The translations under genes were made by a program, and so were the position numbers. This document shows, piece by piece, positions 37,265 through 46,938 of a stretch of 64,000 bases of DNA. The DNA comes from Elizabethkingia bruuniana (GTDB lineage Bacteria; Bacteroidota; Bacteroidia; Flavobacteriales; Weeksellaceae). The notes beneath the pieces are model-generated. The model saw only the letters and a list, made by a program, of their open reading frames with translations. It made no database searches and had not been told where the DNA came from. The first letter of the stretch is position 1. Every line of letters begins with the position of its first letter. The stretch is taken from positions 2,728,001 to 2,792,000 of the forward strand of contig NZ_CP014337.1 of the NCBI RefSeq assembly GCF_002024805.1. Reading direction: 5' to 3'.

Positions 37265-37653
37265 TATTTCAAAAATTTAAAAATTTGCATAAGTGTTCTT
37301 CCCTGCGAAACAGATCACAGGCGGTGTTACACGTTGTTTAAAAAAGAAGCGCTTCTTAAATTTTTGGGAAGTAGGCTTTCAAAAACGAAGGGGCAAATTC
37401 TGCTTCCCAACCCAGAGATTTACACTCCGTTTTATCCGGCCATTTTAAAAATCAGTTTTGTACTTTTGTTTTTATAAGTGTTTGTTTATCACTGATTTTG
37501 TTATGACAAATATAGACCAGTGACAAGCCATAATCCCAGACAGGCGATGGACAGTAAATGGACAGAGAAATGGGTATTATTATGGAAAACCGTATTTTTT
37601 TGGACAGCTATCTGTCTAATTTGGACACGTGATTAATTCTTAATGATAATTCT
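37265..37653. promoter_or_regulatory. Divergent regulatory region with phased TGGACA repeats
   Basis: 389 bp with no gene. Near the plus-strand gene are four direct TGGACA motifs starting at 37548, 37559, 37601 and 37622, spaced 11, 42 and 21 bp. These are near multiples of 10.5 bp, so they would lie on one face of the helix. A GAAGCGCTTC palindrome is at 37352-37361. The pattern suggests a multi-site operator for the gene at 37654. Confidence 0.5.
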
Positions 37654-38487
37654 ATGGGAGAAAACTACCAACGTAAGAGAATTTTAGTGCAAAAAGTATT
37701 TGAAAAAGTAAAAAATGAAACTCAAAGAAATACCAAAAATTCTATTGCAGAATATCTAAGTACACATTTCGAGGAGAGATTTAGTTTGTCAAGAGATACT
37801 GCAACATATGCTCGATATCACAGAAGATTGATTGAGCAGAATGAGGATTATAATATTGATGACTTAATGCTGAAACATCTAAGTCAGTATCTGGGCTATA
37901 AAGATTTTGATGACTTCTCCCAAAACATTAGTATTGAAAAAGAAAAAGGTGATACTACTGTAAAAATAAGTATTAACGAAGATGAAGAATCTTTATCCGC
38001 CAGGCTTTCCAATATATTTGTCACCATTACCAATGCACCGGTTTTCAATCTGTCTGATTTTTTTCAGAACAACAAAGCCAATATGGGGATTATAGGAATT
38101 ATTCTTGCCGGATCACTTATTGGTGGTACTATATATAATAAGGACAAACCTGGTTCAGGTATTACAACTACGACGGGATTGCTTCTGAAAGAAAAGAAGT
38201 GCATGTATTGGAACGACAGTACTTATACTGCTACTGTATGTGAAGATAAAAACCCTCACCGTATCATTATTCCTATAGATTCTACAGAGCTTGATTATTT
38301 CAAAAAAATTACAAGACCCGATACTTTAACTCCTGAAAATGCGCTGGGCAAAATCTGGTATTCCAAACGTTGGAACAAGGTTGACTTTTTTACCACTACT
38401 AATAGAAAAGGAACTAATCCTAAAAACGGGGCGACATTGCGGCCGGTTACTGAAATGATTATTGAAAAATATGCACATGCAGAATAA
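37654..38487 (+). CDS. Single-pass membrane protein with N-terminal putative DNA-binding or regulatory region
   Basis: 277 aa. The N-terminal 95 residues are helical and basic (IAEYLSTHFEERFSLSRDTA, MLKHLSQYLGYKDFDDFSQN), seen in flavobacterial proteins that combine a HTH-like domain with a membrane helix. One hydrophobic helix (about 148-167, GIIGIILAGSLIGGTIYN) is followed by a C-terminal extracytoplasmic domain with Cys at about 184 and 197. Function is not recognised; a one-component membrane sensor is possible. Confidence 0.6.
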   Translation: MGENYQRKRILVQKVFEKVKNETQRNTKNSIAEYLSTHFEERFSLSRDTATYARYHRRLIEQNEDYNIDDLMLKHLSQYLGYKDFDDFSQNISIEKEKGDTTVKISINEDEESLSARLSNIFVTITNAPVFNLSDFFQNNKANMGIIGIILAGSLIGGTIYNKDKPGSGITTTTGLLLKEKKCMYWNDSTYTATVCEDKNPHRIIIPIDSTELDYFKKITRPDTLTPENALGKIWYSKRWNKVDFFTTTNRKGTNPKNGATLRPVTEMIIEKYAHAE

Positions 38488-38499
38488 CTATATATGATG

Positions 38500-38564
38500 G
38501 TTGATGGTTGGTAACTGATAACCGACAACTAACATCCGGCAATTGACACCTGACAACCAACAAC
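38500..38564. repeat. AACTGACAAC-type repeat with long inverted arms
   Basis: GTTGATGGTTG (38500-38510) pairs with CAACCAACAAC (38554-38564) with one mismatch, enclosing several degenerate GACAACT/CTGATAAC units. It lies after the membrane protein gene and may terminate it. The units look like a dispersed intergenic repeat of this lineage. Confidence 0.5.
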
Positions 38565-38681
38565 TTGCTAAATTAACAGAACTTAAAATTCTATGTCTGT
38601 AAAAGGAAAAGAATTGTTGTATATTTGAAAGAGGTTAGATTTTTGCATAGCTTTTACTTCATTCAACATCACGATACCATA

Positions 38682-39428
38682 ATGCAGCATAACGATTACA
38701 ATGAGTCCGGTTACATTCATTTTGAAAACTTTTTTGCAGAACCCAAACTGCAAGAGACTGAGCGTATTCTGAAAAAATTCCATAAAAGCTGGCTGGCAGT
38801 CAATGCCGAAGGTTATAAGAACGGTTCTATCAACAGCCATAGTATAACATCCGGTGAGTTTATTAACGAACAGGAACGTCTTGCTCTTTTTCGTTTTATC
38901 ACTCAGGAAAAAATTAAAAGCATTGTTGACTCTATTTTTCCTGAAAAAGCTGTATTTCTGAACACTCAACTATTTTTTGATCCGTTCAATCCGTTGCAGC
39001 AAAATTACTGGCACCGCGATATTCAGTATACCGGATTAAGTATTGATGATCAAAAAGAAGCTATCCAAAGTCAAAACGTTGTACACTTTAGAATTCCTTT
39101 CAAACCTGAACTAGGTATTGAATTAGTTCCGGGAACTCATAAGAACTGGGATCTTCCGGAAGAATTAGAGACCCGATTATCTCTAAACGGACATAAGTCC
39201 AGTGACAGCCTGGAAAGAGGAAAAGTAATAAGTCTGGATCGTGGAGATCTCCTGGTATTTTCTGCAAATATGATCCACAGGGGCTTGTATGGACGAAACC
39301 GTTTCTCTTTCGATATTATTTTCTGTGATGACACACCTGATTTCAAAGAATTTATCGATCCTAAAAATCAGCCTACTCCACAGGAATTAGACGTACTGGA
39401 CCGTCAGTTATTTCTGAATAATCCCTGA
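38682..39428 (+). CDS. Phytanoyl-CoA dioxygenase (PhyH) family protein
   Basis: 248 aa from ATG 38682 (MQHNDYNESGYIHFENFF, a typical PhyH start); 19 upstream codons are open but not family-like. The Fe(II) facial triad is visible as HRD in YWHRDIQYTGL and His in MIHRGLYGRNRFSFD, with the arginine for 2-oxoglutarate just after. It hydroxylates an unknown small molecule with O2 and 2-oxoglutarate. Monocistronic. Confidence 0.85.
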   Translation: MQHNDYNESGYIHFENFFAEPKLQETERILKKFHKSWLAVNAEGYKNGSINSHSITSGEFINEQERLALFRFITQEKIKSIVDSIFPEKAVFLNTQLFFDPFNPLQQNYWHRDIQYTGLSIDDQKEAIQSQNVVHFRIPFKPELGIELVPGTHKNWDLPEELETRLSLNGHKSSDSLERGKVISLDRGDLLVFSANMIHRGLYGRNRFSFDIIFCDDTPDFKEFIDPKNQPTPQELDVLDRQLFLNNP

Positions 39429-39562
39429 ATCGTTTTTAATAATATTGTAAAGCTTTAGCATGACGCTTTATAAATGTTAATCGCTTAAAAACGGTACTGC
39501 TTATTTCCGGTTAATTAATAATAAGCTCTAAAAAAGTAACATTAACGATAATATTTTAAATT

Positions 39563-40378
39563 ATGAATCAACTAAAAAACGATTCACCAAATACTAATGA
39601 TATTAAGGCAGTTTTCTTCGATATTGACGGAACACTGCTAAGCTTTAAAACACACAAAGTTCCGGCTTCCACAGAAGAAGCGATTCGGATTTTAAAGGAA
39701 AAAGGCATCCATGTATTTGTTTCTACCGGGCGTTCTTATAATGATATCGGGCATATCAGATACCTGGATTTCGATGGGTTCATTACGTATAACGGTGGTT
39801 ATTGTATTACCAAAGAAGGTGAAGTATTGTTCAAAAAATGTATTAATCCCAATGATGTAAAAGCATTACTGGATTATGCAGATAACAATCCTTTAAGTTT
39901 TTCTCTGATGTCAGAACATGGAAATTTCATTCATGATGTAACACCGGAAATTGCTGGTATGTATGCACACCTCAACCTTCCGGTTCCTCCTTTGGTAGAT
40001 ATGTCGAATACAGATACGGAGAATGTACTTCAGGGTAATATTTTTATTTCTTCCGAAGAAGAAGCTGCATTTATGGCGCAGGTAATGCCGGATTCTGTGG
40101 CTTCAAGGTGGTCTCCCCTCTTTGCAGATGTTAATCCTAGTGGCCAAAGCAAGCAGGTAGGTATTGAAGTATTCTGTAAACATTACGGAATAGATGTTTC
40201 CCAAACTATGGCATTTGGTGATGGCGGCAACGATGTTACCATGCTGAAGTATGTAGCTTTGGGAGTTGCTATGGGAAATGCTAATCCTGAAGTAAAAGAG
40301 ATTGCAGATTACGTAACAGATGATATAGATAATGATGGTATTCTGAAGGCACTGAAGCATTTCGGAGTTATAGATTAG
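39563..40378 (+). CDS. Cof-type HAD-IIB family hydrolase
   Basis: 271 aa. Motif I DIDGTL (about residues 21-26), motif II STGRS, and motif IV FGDGGNDVTML are all present, with the C2B cap between. These phosphatases act on small phosphorylated metabolites such as sugar phosphates or FMN-type substrates; the substrate cannot be assigned. Monocistronic with a terminator downstream. Confidence 0.9.
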   Translation: MNQLKNDSPNTNDIKAVFFDIDGTLLSFKTHKVPASTEEAIRILKEKGIHVFVSTGRSYNDIGHIRYLDFDGFITYNGGYCITKEGEVLFKKCINPNDVKALLDYADNNPLSFSLMSEHGNFIHDVTPEIAGMYAHLNLPVPPLVDMSNTDTENVLQGNIFISSEEEAAFMAQVMPDSVASRWSPLFADVNPSGQSKQVGIEVFCKHYGIDVSQTMAFGDGGNDVTMLKYVALGVAMGNANPEVKEIADYVTDDIDNDGILKALKHFGVID

Positions 40379-40428
40379 GAAAAAAGCGTCTTTCAGACTC
40401 GTTTTTGGGAGAACAAATAAACAGAACT

Positions 40429-40475
40429 AACCGGGAGAGAAATGATTATCCGTTTCTTTTCCGGTTATTTTTTTG
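40429..40475 (+). terminator. Rho-independent terminator of the HAD gene
   Basis: Long stem: AACCGG with CCGGTT, extended by GAGAGAAA with TTTCTTTT including G-T pairs; a 10-nt loop, then a plus-strand T-run. Confidence 0.75.
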
Positions 40476-40604
40476 ACCAATTGTACTTTTGGAAGGATAA
40501 AATGTACAGAAAACAGGATGAATTTTGTAAAAAAAATATCCTCCCGAAAAGCCCGCTAATTCTTTATTTCTTTGTATGTTAGCTCCATCTAAACAACAAT
40601 AAAA

Positions 40605-41183
40605 ATGACTCCGGAAGTAAAGATTACGAACACCGAAATTTTATCCGATAACTGGTATGTATTAAGAAAAGTTACTTTTGAATATACCAAAGAAGACGGC
40701 AGCACCCAAACCCAAAGCAGGGAAGCCTACGACAGAGGAAATGGTGCCACCATCCTTCTTTATAATAAAGATACCAGAACTGTTATTCTGACCAGACAGT
40801 TCCGACTGCCAACCTACCTCAACGGAAATAAAACAGGAATGCTGATCGAAGCATGCGCAGGACTTTTGGATCAGGACAATCCTGAAGACTGCATCCGCAG
40901 AGAAACAGAAGAAGAAACAGGCTACAAAGTAAAAGAAGTTCGCAAAGTTTTTGAAGCCTATATGTCGCCGGGATCCGTTACAGAAATTCTGTATTTCTTT
41001 ATTGCGGAATATTCTAAAGATATGAAAGTTGCCGAAGGTGGCGGACTGGAAGAAGAGGAAGAAAATATTGAGGTACTGGAAACAGACATTGATAAAGCAA
41101 TGGAAATGATAGCAACCGGAGAAATAAAAGATGCTAAAACCATTATGCTCCTTCAGTACATTAAGCTCCATCAGATTCTATAA
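40605..41183 (+). CDS. nudK: NUDIX hydrolase, GDP-mannose pyrophosphatase NudK-like
   Basis: 192 aa. The full Nudix box runs from G86 to about Y107: GLLDQ, then [10 protein letters not shown], matching Gx5Ex7REUxEExGU. The N-terminal strand order and the [18 protein letters not shown] loop after the box match NudK/ADP-ribose pyrophosphatases. It hydrolyses GDP-mannose or ADP-ribose to the sugar phosphate and a nucleoside monophosphate. The NTF2-like gene follows after 20 bp. Confidence 0.85.
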   Translation: MTPEVKITNTEILSDNWYVLRKVTFEYTKEDGSTQTQSREAYDRGNGATILLYNKDTRTVILTRQFRLPTYLNGNKTGMLIEACAGLLDQDNPEDCIRRETEEETGYKVKEVRKVFEAYMSPGSVTEILYFFIAEYSKDMKVAEGGGLEEEEENIEVLETDIDKAMEMIATGEIKDAKTIMLLQYIKLHQIL

Positions 41184-41203
41184 CTTAACTACTGCCACTG
41201 CTT

Positions 41204-41629
41204 ATGCTCAGCCTTGTATCGTTTATTGGTAACACTACATATCCCACCGAAGTTTCTGTGGAAAATGTATTAGCCTATGAAAACAGATTGTACAAAGCCA
41301 TGAAAGAAAGTGACACGACCATGCTTGACTTGCTGCTTCATGATGATTTATTGTTTATTATTCCTACCGGAGAAGTTATCACCAAAGAACAGGACTTAAA
41401 AAATTATAAAGAGGGTATAATAGAAATTGAAGAGCTTATTCCTCAAACAGAAAGCCTGAATATTATAGAAGATACAGCAGTCATTACGCTAACCATAATA
41501 TTAAAAGGAAAATTCAGAGGAAACAGTTTTGAAACCCAATACCGCTATATCCGTTTTTGGAAAAGAATTGAAAATGAACTAAAAGTAATTGGTGGAAGCT
41601 GTATTCCTTCCATAGCATTAACGGAATAA
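41204..41629 (+). CDS. NTF2-like (SnoaL/DUF4440) family protein
   Basis: 141 aa. After a short N-terminal extension the DUF4440-like core starts at YENRLYKAMKESDTTMLDLL and continues with LHDDLLFIIPTGEVITKEQD and YRYIRFWKRIENELKVIGG. The fold is a cone-shaped alpha+beta barrel used by small enzymes and binding proteins; no catalytic residues can be assigned. Probably co-transcribed with the Nudix gene. Confidence 0.8.
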   Translation: MLSLVSFIGNTTYPTEVSVENVLAYENRLYKAMKESDTTMLDLLLHDDLLFIIPTGEVITKEQDLKNYKEGIIEIEELIPQTESLNIIEDTAVITLTIILKGKFRGNSFETQYRYIRFWKRIENELKVIGGSCIPSIALTE

Positions 41630-41646
41630 AATAACATTCAATTAAA

Positions 41647-41660
41647 ATACCGACTGGTAT
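41647..41660 (+). promoter_or_regulatory. TetR-type operator upstream of the FadI-like thiolase
   Basis: ATACC-GACT-GGTAT, an inverted repeat with a 4-bp centre. The same ATACC-N4-GGTAT occurs at 46275 and 46939 by the tetR gene. Here it lies just upstream of a TAACTTTA -7-like box at 41668, so a bound repressor would block the promoter. Confidence 0.8.
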
Positions 41661-41697
41661 ATTTTTCGTAACTTTAATACATTTCAAAAATAATAAC

Positions 41698-42966
41698 ATG
41701 AATGTTAAAAAAGTAGCAATAGTCGGCTATAACAGAACTCCTTTTGTAAGGTACAATACCGTCTTTGCCAATGCAACCAATCAGGATCTTCTTCTTTCCG
41801 CTCTTCAGGGACTTATTAACAAATATAACCTTCAGGGAAAATTATTAGGCGAAGTTGCCGGAGGTGCTGTTATTAAGCACATATCCGAAAGTAATCTGAT
41901 CCGGGAAACTGTAATGAAAACCAATCTGGATCCGGCAACCCCAGGTTGTGACCTTCAACAGGCATGTGATACAGGAATTGAGGCCGCTATTTATATTGCG
42001 AACAAAATAGCTCTCGGGCAAATTGACTGTGGCATAGCCTGTGGTGTAGAAGTGATGAGCAATATTCCGTTTGAAAGCAGTCTTCGGTTAAGAAAAGCTT
42101 TACTGAATGCTAATAAAGAGAAAAGCACTTTTGGTAAAATAAAACAATTATTCAAGCCCTCACTAAAAGACTGGTTTCCTATCCCCTACAAAGGCCAGGA
42201 ACCGGAGACCGGACTGGTAATGGGTGAACATACTGAGCTAACAGCTAAATATTACCAGATCTCCAGAGAGGAGCAGGATGCTTTATCTTTAAAGAGCCAC
42301 CAAAAACTGGCCAAAGCCTACGATGAAGGATTTTATGAAGATATGATCACTCCTTATCTGAATGTAAAGGAAGATAACAACCTTCGAAGAGATACCAGTC
42401 TGGAAAAACTTGCATCCCTAAAACCAGCTTTTGATAAAAAGAACGGGACGCTCACTGCCGGTAATTCAACTCCGTTTACAGACGGAGCATCAACAATACT
42501 ACTAGCCAGTGAAGAATGGGCTGAAGCAAACGGTCTTCCGATTCTGGCTTATATCACTTATGCAGAACTTGCCGGCATTGAATATGTGCAGAACAGACAA
42601 AATCTGCTTCTGGCTCCTGTTTTTGCAGCCGACAGAATGCTGAAAAAAGCAAATATGAAGCTAGAAGACTTTGATTATTATGAAATTCATGAAGCTTTTG
42701 CCGCACAAATTCTGGCAACGCTGAAAATATGGGAAACAAAAGAATTGGCTTTACAATTTGGTTTACAGGATGCCCTGGGAAAAGTCGATTCTGAAAAATT
42801 AAATGTAAAAGGTGGTAGTCTGGCAGCTGCTCATCCGTTTGCAGCTACCGGTGGTCGAATTATTGCTACACTGGCTAAGCTTCTGAATGGGAAAGGCAGT
42901 GGAAAAGGGTTTATTTCTATTTGTGCAGCCCGTGGACAGGGAGTTACCATGATTATAGAAAAATAA
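41698..42966 (+). CDS. Acetyl-CoA acetyltransferase / thiolase (FadI-like)
   Basis: 422 aa. The nucleophilic cysteine is C90 (QQACDTGIEAA), the catalytic His is in GGSLAAAHPFAATGGR, and the second Cys in ICAARGQG near the end. This set defines thiolase activity. The protein has a longer loop region (about 120-170) than AtoB and is closer to the FadI/acetyl-CoA C-acyltransferase group. It cleaves 3-oxoacyl-CoA or condenses acetyl-CoA. The TetR operator places it in one regulon with the divergent thiolase/lpd operon. Confidence 0.88.
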   Translation: MNVKKVAIVGYNRTPFVRYNTVFANATNQDLLLSALQGLINKYNLQGKLLGEVAGGAVIKHISESNLIRETVMKTNLDPATPGCDLQQACDTGIEAAIYIANKIALGQIDCGIACGVEVMSNIPFESSLRLRKALLNANKEKSTFGKIKQLFKPSLKDWFPIPYKGQEPETGLVMGEHTELTAKYYQISREEQDALSLKSHQKLAKAYDEGFYEDMITPYLNVKEDNNLRRDTSLEKLASLKPAFDKKNGTLTAGNSTPFTDGASTILLASEEWAEANGLPILAYITYAELAGIEYVQNRQNLLLAPVFAADRMLKKANMKLEDFDYYEIHEAFAAQILATLKIWETKELALQFGLQDALGKVDSEKLNVKGGSLAAAHPFAATGGRIIATLAKLLNGKGSGKGFISICAARGQGVTMIIEK

Positions 42967-42986
42967 ATTTCAGAATAAAAAGATAG

Positions 42987-43018
42987 AAAAAGGGAGACTG
43001 TTAACAGCCTCCCTTTTT
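42987..43018. terminator. Bidirectional terminator between converging genes
   Basis: AAAAAGGGAG/CTCCCTTTTT stem with a CTGTTAACAG inner palindrome. It can serve the thiolase (plus) and the hotdog thioesterase (minus). Confidence 0.8.
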
Positions 43019-43071
43019 ACAATTTAAACTACTTTAACTTATTACTATTACTTTTTGTCTTTTTACACATT

Positions 43072-43545
43072 TTATCTTCCTTTTGCCTTGTCTCCACGCA
43101 AAGTCATCACCGTACTCAGAACCGTTGCCACCAGTTTACCCATTTCATTCTCAATGGTACACTGATAAACTGTAATTGTTCTGCCCCTTTGAACGGGTTT
43201 TGCATAAGCAACCAGCGTATCATTCCATACAGGTCTGAAAAAATTAATTTTCAGCTCGATACTGGTAAAGCTCTCCCCTTCTTCTATTACAGTGGAATGC
43301 GCTGTTCCTATAGCTGCATCTGCCAACTCACACAACATTCCGCCATGTACAGTTTCTTGTTGATTTGCATGAATTTTCACATCAGTTTTTAAAGAAACAT
43401 GAGCTTCTCCATTATCAATTCCCGTAAGCTTAAATTTTAATGTTTCCGAAATAGCTGTCGGATATTGCAAGAAAGTATTGTATCCTTCAACAGATTCCTG
43501 GTTCACAATTTTTTTAAGATAGTCCAGTACAGGTATTTTTTCCAT
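43072..43545 (-). CDS. PaaI-type hotdog-fold thioesterase
   Basis: 157 aa. The hotdog signature HGGMLCELADAAIGTA (about residues 71-86) is clear. These enzymes hydrolyse acyl-CoA thioesters such as phenylacetyl-CoA intermediates or aromatic/short acyl-CoAs. Placed between thiolases and lpd, it fits acyl-CoA degradation, though there is no visible ATACC-N4-GGTAT operator at its own start. Confidence 0.85.
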   Translation of the reverse strand: MEKIPVLDYLKKIVNQESVEGYNTFLQYPTAISETLKFKLTGIDNGEAHVSLKTDVKIHANQQETVHGGMLCELADAAIGTAHSTVIEEGESFTSIELKINFFRPVWNDTLVAYAKPVQRGRTITVYQCTIENEMGKLVATVLSTVMTLRGDKAKGR

Positions 43546-43662
43546 ATATTTTGTAATAATCTGGTGTGAAACAAATCTACTATATAATAGCTATGAAAAT
43601 TTTGAAAGGGTATTTTAAATATATATAGCTTCAATAGCTAAAATACATTACTCCAGAGCTTT

Positions 43663-45063
43663 TCAGATATTAATTGCCGGCTGACCATATGCTAGCATAT
43701 AAGCTTCTTTTAGCACTTCTGTATAAGTCGGATGAGCATATGAAATACTGAACATGTCTTTAGCAGTTACTTCATATTCCAAAGCCACTACCGCCTGAGC
43801 AATACTGTCCGCAGCCCTTGGACCAATGATATGTACGCCAAGAATTTCACCGTATTTAGGATCTACCAATACCTTTGCAAAACCTTCCATATTCATAGAA
43901 GCCCGGGCTCTTGCGCTGGCTGAGAAAGGAAACTTTCCGGACTTATAATCTATATTATTCTTTTTAAGCTCTTCTTCTGTAGCACCTACAGAGGCTACCT
44001 CAGGCCATGTATAAACAACCGAAGGAATACGTCCGTAGTGAATATGAGGTTTCTGCCCATTAATCGTTTCTGCTACAAAAACACCTTCTTCTTCAGCTTT
44101 ATGCGCCAGCATTGCACCGCCAATTACATCACCTATAGCATATATCCCGGGAACCGAAGTCTACAATTTTTCGTTTGTTATAATAAATCCCCGTTCATCC
44201 AGCTTCACTCCGGTATTTTCAAGACCCAGATTTTCAGTGTATGGTCTCCGTCCCACGGCTACTAATATATAGTCTGCTTCCAGAGAATTTTCAGTTCCGT
44301 TTTTGTCTCTAAAATATACTTTTGTATAATTACCAAGGTTCTCAGCTTTATAAACTGCCTGCTGCAGGCGAATATCCATCCCGTCTTTCTTCAGTATTTT
44401 TTGCAGTGTTTTCCCCAGCTCATGGTCCATTGCTGAAATCAGATAATCTGCATATTCCAGAATACTCACCTCAGTTCCTAATCTGTTAAAAACGGAAGCC
44501 ATTTCTACACCAATCACTCCACCACCAATAATAACCATACTTTTGGGAAGCTCCTTCAGAGTCAATGCTTCCGTAGAAGTTATAATCCTTTCTTTGTCTA
44601 TATTAATTCCGGGTAAAGCCGATGGCTTAGAACCTGTAGCAATAATAAAATTTTTAGAAGTTACTTTTTGCACAGTTCCTTCATACCGGATTTCGATTGT
44701 CGAGTTATCCACAAAAGAAGCTGTGCCTGTTACACAGGTAATATTATTTTTCTTCATCAGAAATTCCAGTCCTTCCGTATTCTTTTGAACAACATCAGCT
44801 TTTCTCCTGAACATTTGCCCGAAGTCCAACCCAATTGTGTCCACGTTAATTCCGTGCTGACTAAATTTCTTCAGTGCATCTGAATAATGATGGGTACTGT
44901 CCAGCAAAGCTTTTGTAGGAATACATCCCACATTGGTACAAGTACCACCCAAAGTATTATATTTCTCTACCAGCAATGTACGGTACCCCAACTGAGCGCT
45001 TCTTATAGCTGCCACATATCCTCCGGGACCTGAACCTATAACGGTAACATCATAATTTTCCAT
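43663..45063 (-). pseudogene. lpdA: Dihydrolipoyl dehydrogenase with internal TAG
   Basis: The frame is 467 codons. It has the FAD site GSGPGGYVAA (10-19), the redox pair CTNVGC (42-47), the NAD site GGGVIGVEMAS, and in the second part AIGDVIGGAMLAHKAEEEG and the dimer-interface HPTYTEVLKEA. A TAG at 44161-44163 (codon 301) interrupts it between ITNEKL and TSVPGIYAIGD. The frame is the same on both sides. Glutamate is usual at this spot (GAG to TAG by one change). Truncated product lacks the interface domain and would be inactive. Lpd reoxidises lipoamide in 2-oxo acid dehydrogenases; the operon context suggests a branched-chain or acyl-CoA linked copy. Confidence 0.85.
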
Positions 45064-45086
45064 ATTGAATTTATTTTAATTCTTTC

Positions 45087-46259
45087 TTACATTCTCTCTA
45101 TTACTATAGCACTTGCTCCACCACCGCCATTGCAAATAGCCGCTACACCATACTTTCCATTTTCCTGTTGTAATACATGTGTAAGAGTTGTTAGTATCCT
45201 TGCTCCGGAAGCTCCTATCGGATGTCCAATAGCTACTGCCCCACCATAAACATTAATCTTATTGGGAGAAATCCCTAAAAGTTCCTGCATTGAAAGAATG
45301 ACTGAAGCATAAGCTTCATTAATTTCATAGTAATCAATATCTTCTAATTGTAATCCTGCTTTCTTCAGTGCTTTAGGAATTGCTACTGCCGGTGTAGTGG
45401 TGAACCATTCCGGAGCCTGTGCGGCATCTGCATAACCAATAATTTTAGCTAAAGGTTTCAGCTTATATTTTGCAACAGCATCTTCCGAAGCCAGTAAAAG
45501 AACCGATGCGCCATCGTTTAGATTACTGGAATTTGCAGCTGTCAAAAGTCCGTCTTTTTCGAATACTGGCGGCAGGCTGGCCATCTTTTCAGGAATTACT
45601 TTATATATGTCTTCATCTTCTATAAAGAGGCTCTCCTCTTTCTTATGCTGGACAGGTACTGATACGATTTCATTGCTAAATTTTCCTTTTTGCGTAGCCT
45701 CCTGTGCACGTTTATATGAGTTTAGTGCATAATCATCTAACTCTTTCCGTGAAAAGCCAAAGTGTCTGATACCGATCTCTGCAGCATTTCCCATATGAAA
45801 ATCGTGGTAGACATCCCACAGTCCGTCCTTAATCATACCATCTGTAAGTGTTGCATGTCCGAGTTTGTTTCCATTCCGAATATAAACATAATGCGGTGTG
45901 TTACTCATGCTCTCCATTCCGCCTGCCAGTACCAAATCATCAATACCCAATTGGATTTGTTGAGCTCCGAAAATAACAGCTTTCATTCCCGCAGCACAGA
46001 CTTTATTAATGGTGGTTGCATCTTTATCATCCGGGACACCAGCAAATCGGGCAGCCTGGCGAGCTGGTGACTGTCCGACACCTGCGCTCAGAACATTTCC
46101 TAAATACACACTGTCTACAGCAGATTCAGGTATTTGTACTTCATTATAAATAGCTTTAATAACTAAAGCCCCAAGTTGAGTAGCAGTGTAAGAAGCCAGA
46201 CTACCAAGCAGTCCGCCGACAGGTGTACGTTTAGCTGCTACAATAAAAACATTTTCCAT
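45087..46259 (-). CDS. Acetyl-CoA C-acetyltransferase (AtoB/thiolase)
   Basis: 390 aa from ATG 46259 (MENVFIVAAKRTPVGG, the usual thiolase start); four more codons are open upstream. Catalytic residues: C88 (INKVCAAGMKAV), His in GGAVAIGHPIGASGAR, and Cys in AAICNGGGGASA. It converts acetyl-CoA to acetoacetyl-CoA or the reverse. A TetR operator lies 16 bp upstream. The lpd gene starts 23 bp downstream of its stop. Confidence 0.92.
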   Translation of the reverse strand: MENVFIVAAKRTPVGGLLGSLASYTATQLGALVIKAIYNEVQIPESAVDSVYLGNVLSAGVGQSPARQAARFAGVPDDKDATTINKVCAAGMKAVIFGAQQIQLGIDDLVLAGGMESMSNTPHYVYIRNGNKLGHATLTDGMIKDGLWDVYHDFHMGNAAEIGIRHFGFSRKELDDYALNSYKRAQEATQKGKFSNEIVSVPVQHKKEESLFIEDEDIYKVIPEKMASLPPVFEKDGLLTAANSSNLNDGASVLLLASEDAVAKYKLKPLAKIIGYADAAQAPEWFTTTPAVAIPKALKKAGLQLEDIDYYEINEAYASVILSMQELLGISPNKINVYGGAVAIGHPIGASGARILTTLTHVLQQENGKYGVAAICNGGGGASAIVIERM

Positions 46260-46274
46260 ATCAAATTGCATAAT

Positions 46275-46288
46275 ATACCAATCGGTAT
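46275..46288 (-). promoter_or_regulatory. TetR-type operator upstream of the thiolase/lpd operon
   Basis: ATACC-AATC-GGTAT, extended to TATACC..GGTATA. It lies between tetR's stop and the thiolase start, about 15 bp from the ATG. Confidence 0.85.
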
Positions 46289-46305
46289 ATTTTTAATTAA
46301 AAAAA

Positions 46306-46899
46306 TTAGACTCTTATTTCTTCATCAATAATTTTCAAAATACGGTCCAGCGCAATATTTAGTTGTGTTGTACTTCCCAGAGTTCTGGACAATAGTACTC
46401 CTCCCTCTATCAGCATCATAATCGTATAAGCATACTGTTCCGCATTGGTATCTGCTCTAAAAGTAACCTCAGCTTTTCCTTCTTCAATAATGCGGACAAT
46501 TCTTTTGTGCCAGATCATAAAATACTTCTTCACAACTTCCTGAAGGAATAACAAATGATCATCGGCTTCCGTAGCAGCATTCAGCATTGGACATCCGCCG
46601 ATACTGTATATCTGATCCCAGTTATTTCTGTAAAAATTAACAAAAGCACGCAGACGCAGATAAGCATTTTCTGCAGTACTCATAGCCTCTTCAAATCCTT
46701 TGTATAAAAGAGCTGCATTGTATTTAAATGCTTCAGTTACCACCTCATCTTTACTGTCAAAATTCCCGTAAATACTACCTTTAGACAATCCGGTCACTTC
46801 CGTGATATCCGACAACGATGTGGCCGCATATCCTTTTGTATTAAATACCGGAGCTGTTTTCTCAATAATAAATAGTTTCGTTTTTTCAGCTTTATTCAT
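46306..46899 (-). CDS. TetR family regulator of the thiolase regulon
   Basis: 197 aa from ATG 46899 (MNKAEKTKLFIIEKTAPVF); the longer frame runs through its own operator and is rejected. The N-terminal HTH is typical: GYAATSLSDITEVTGLSKGS followed by IYGNFDSKDE. The C-terminal domain is a helical ligand pocket. It presumably represses itself and both thiolase units through three near-identical ATACC-N4-GGTAT sites. By analogy with FadR/PsrA-type TetR proteins an acyl-CoA ligand is likely, but this is not shown. Confidence 0.9.
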   Translation of the reverse strand: MNKAEKTKLFIIEKTAPVFNTKGYAATSLSDITEVTGLSKGSIYGNFDSKDEVVTEAFKYNAALLYKGFEEAMSTAENAYLRLRAFVNFYRNNWDQIYSIGGCPMLNAATEADDHLLFLQEVVKKYFMIWHKRIVRIIEEGKAEVTFRADTNAEQYAYTIMMLIEGGVLLSRTLGSTTQLNIALDRILKIIDEEIRV

Positions 46900-46938
46900 T
46901 TCCCATTCAAAATTATAAGACAAATATACAAACAAAAT

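Noticed and set aside
40662..41171. 169-aa minus-strand frame
   Set aside because: Antisense to the Nudix gene.
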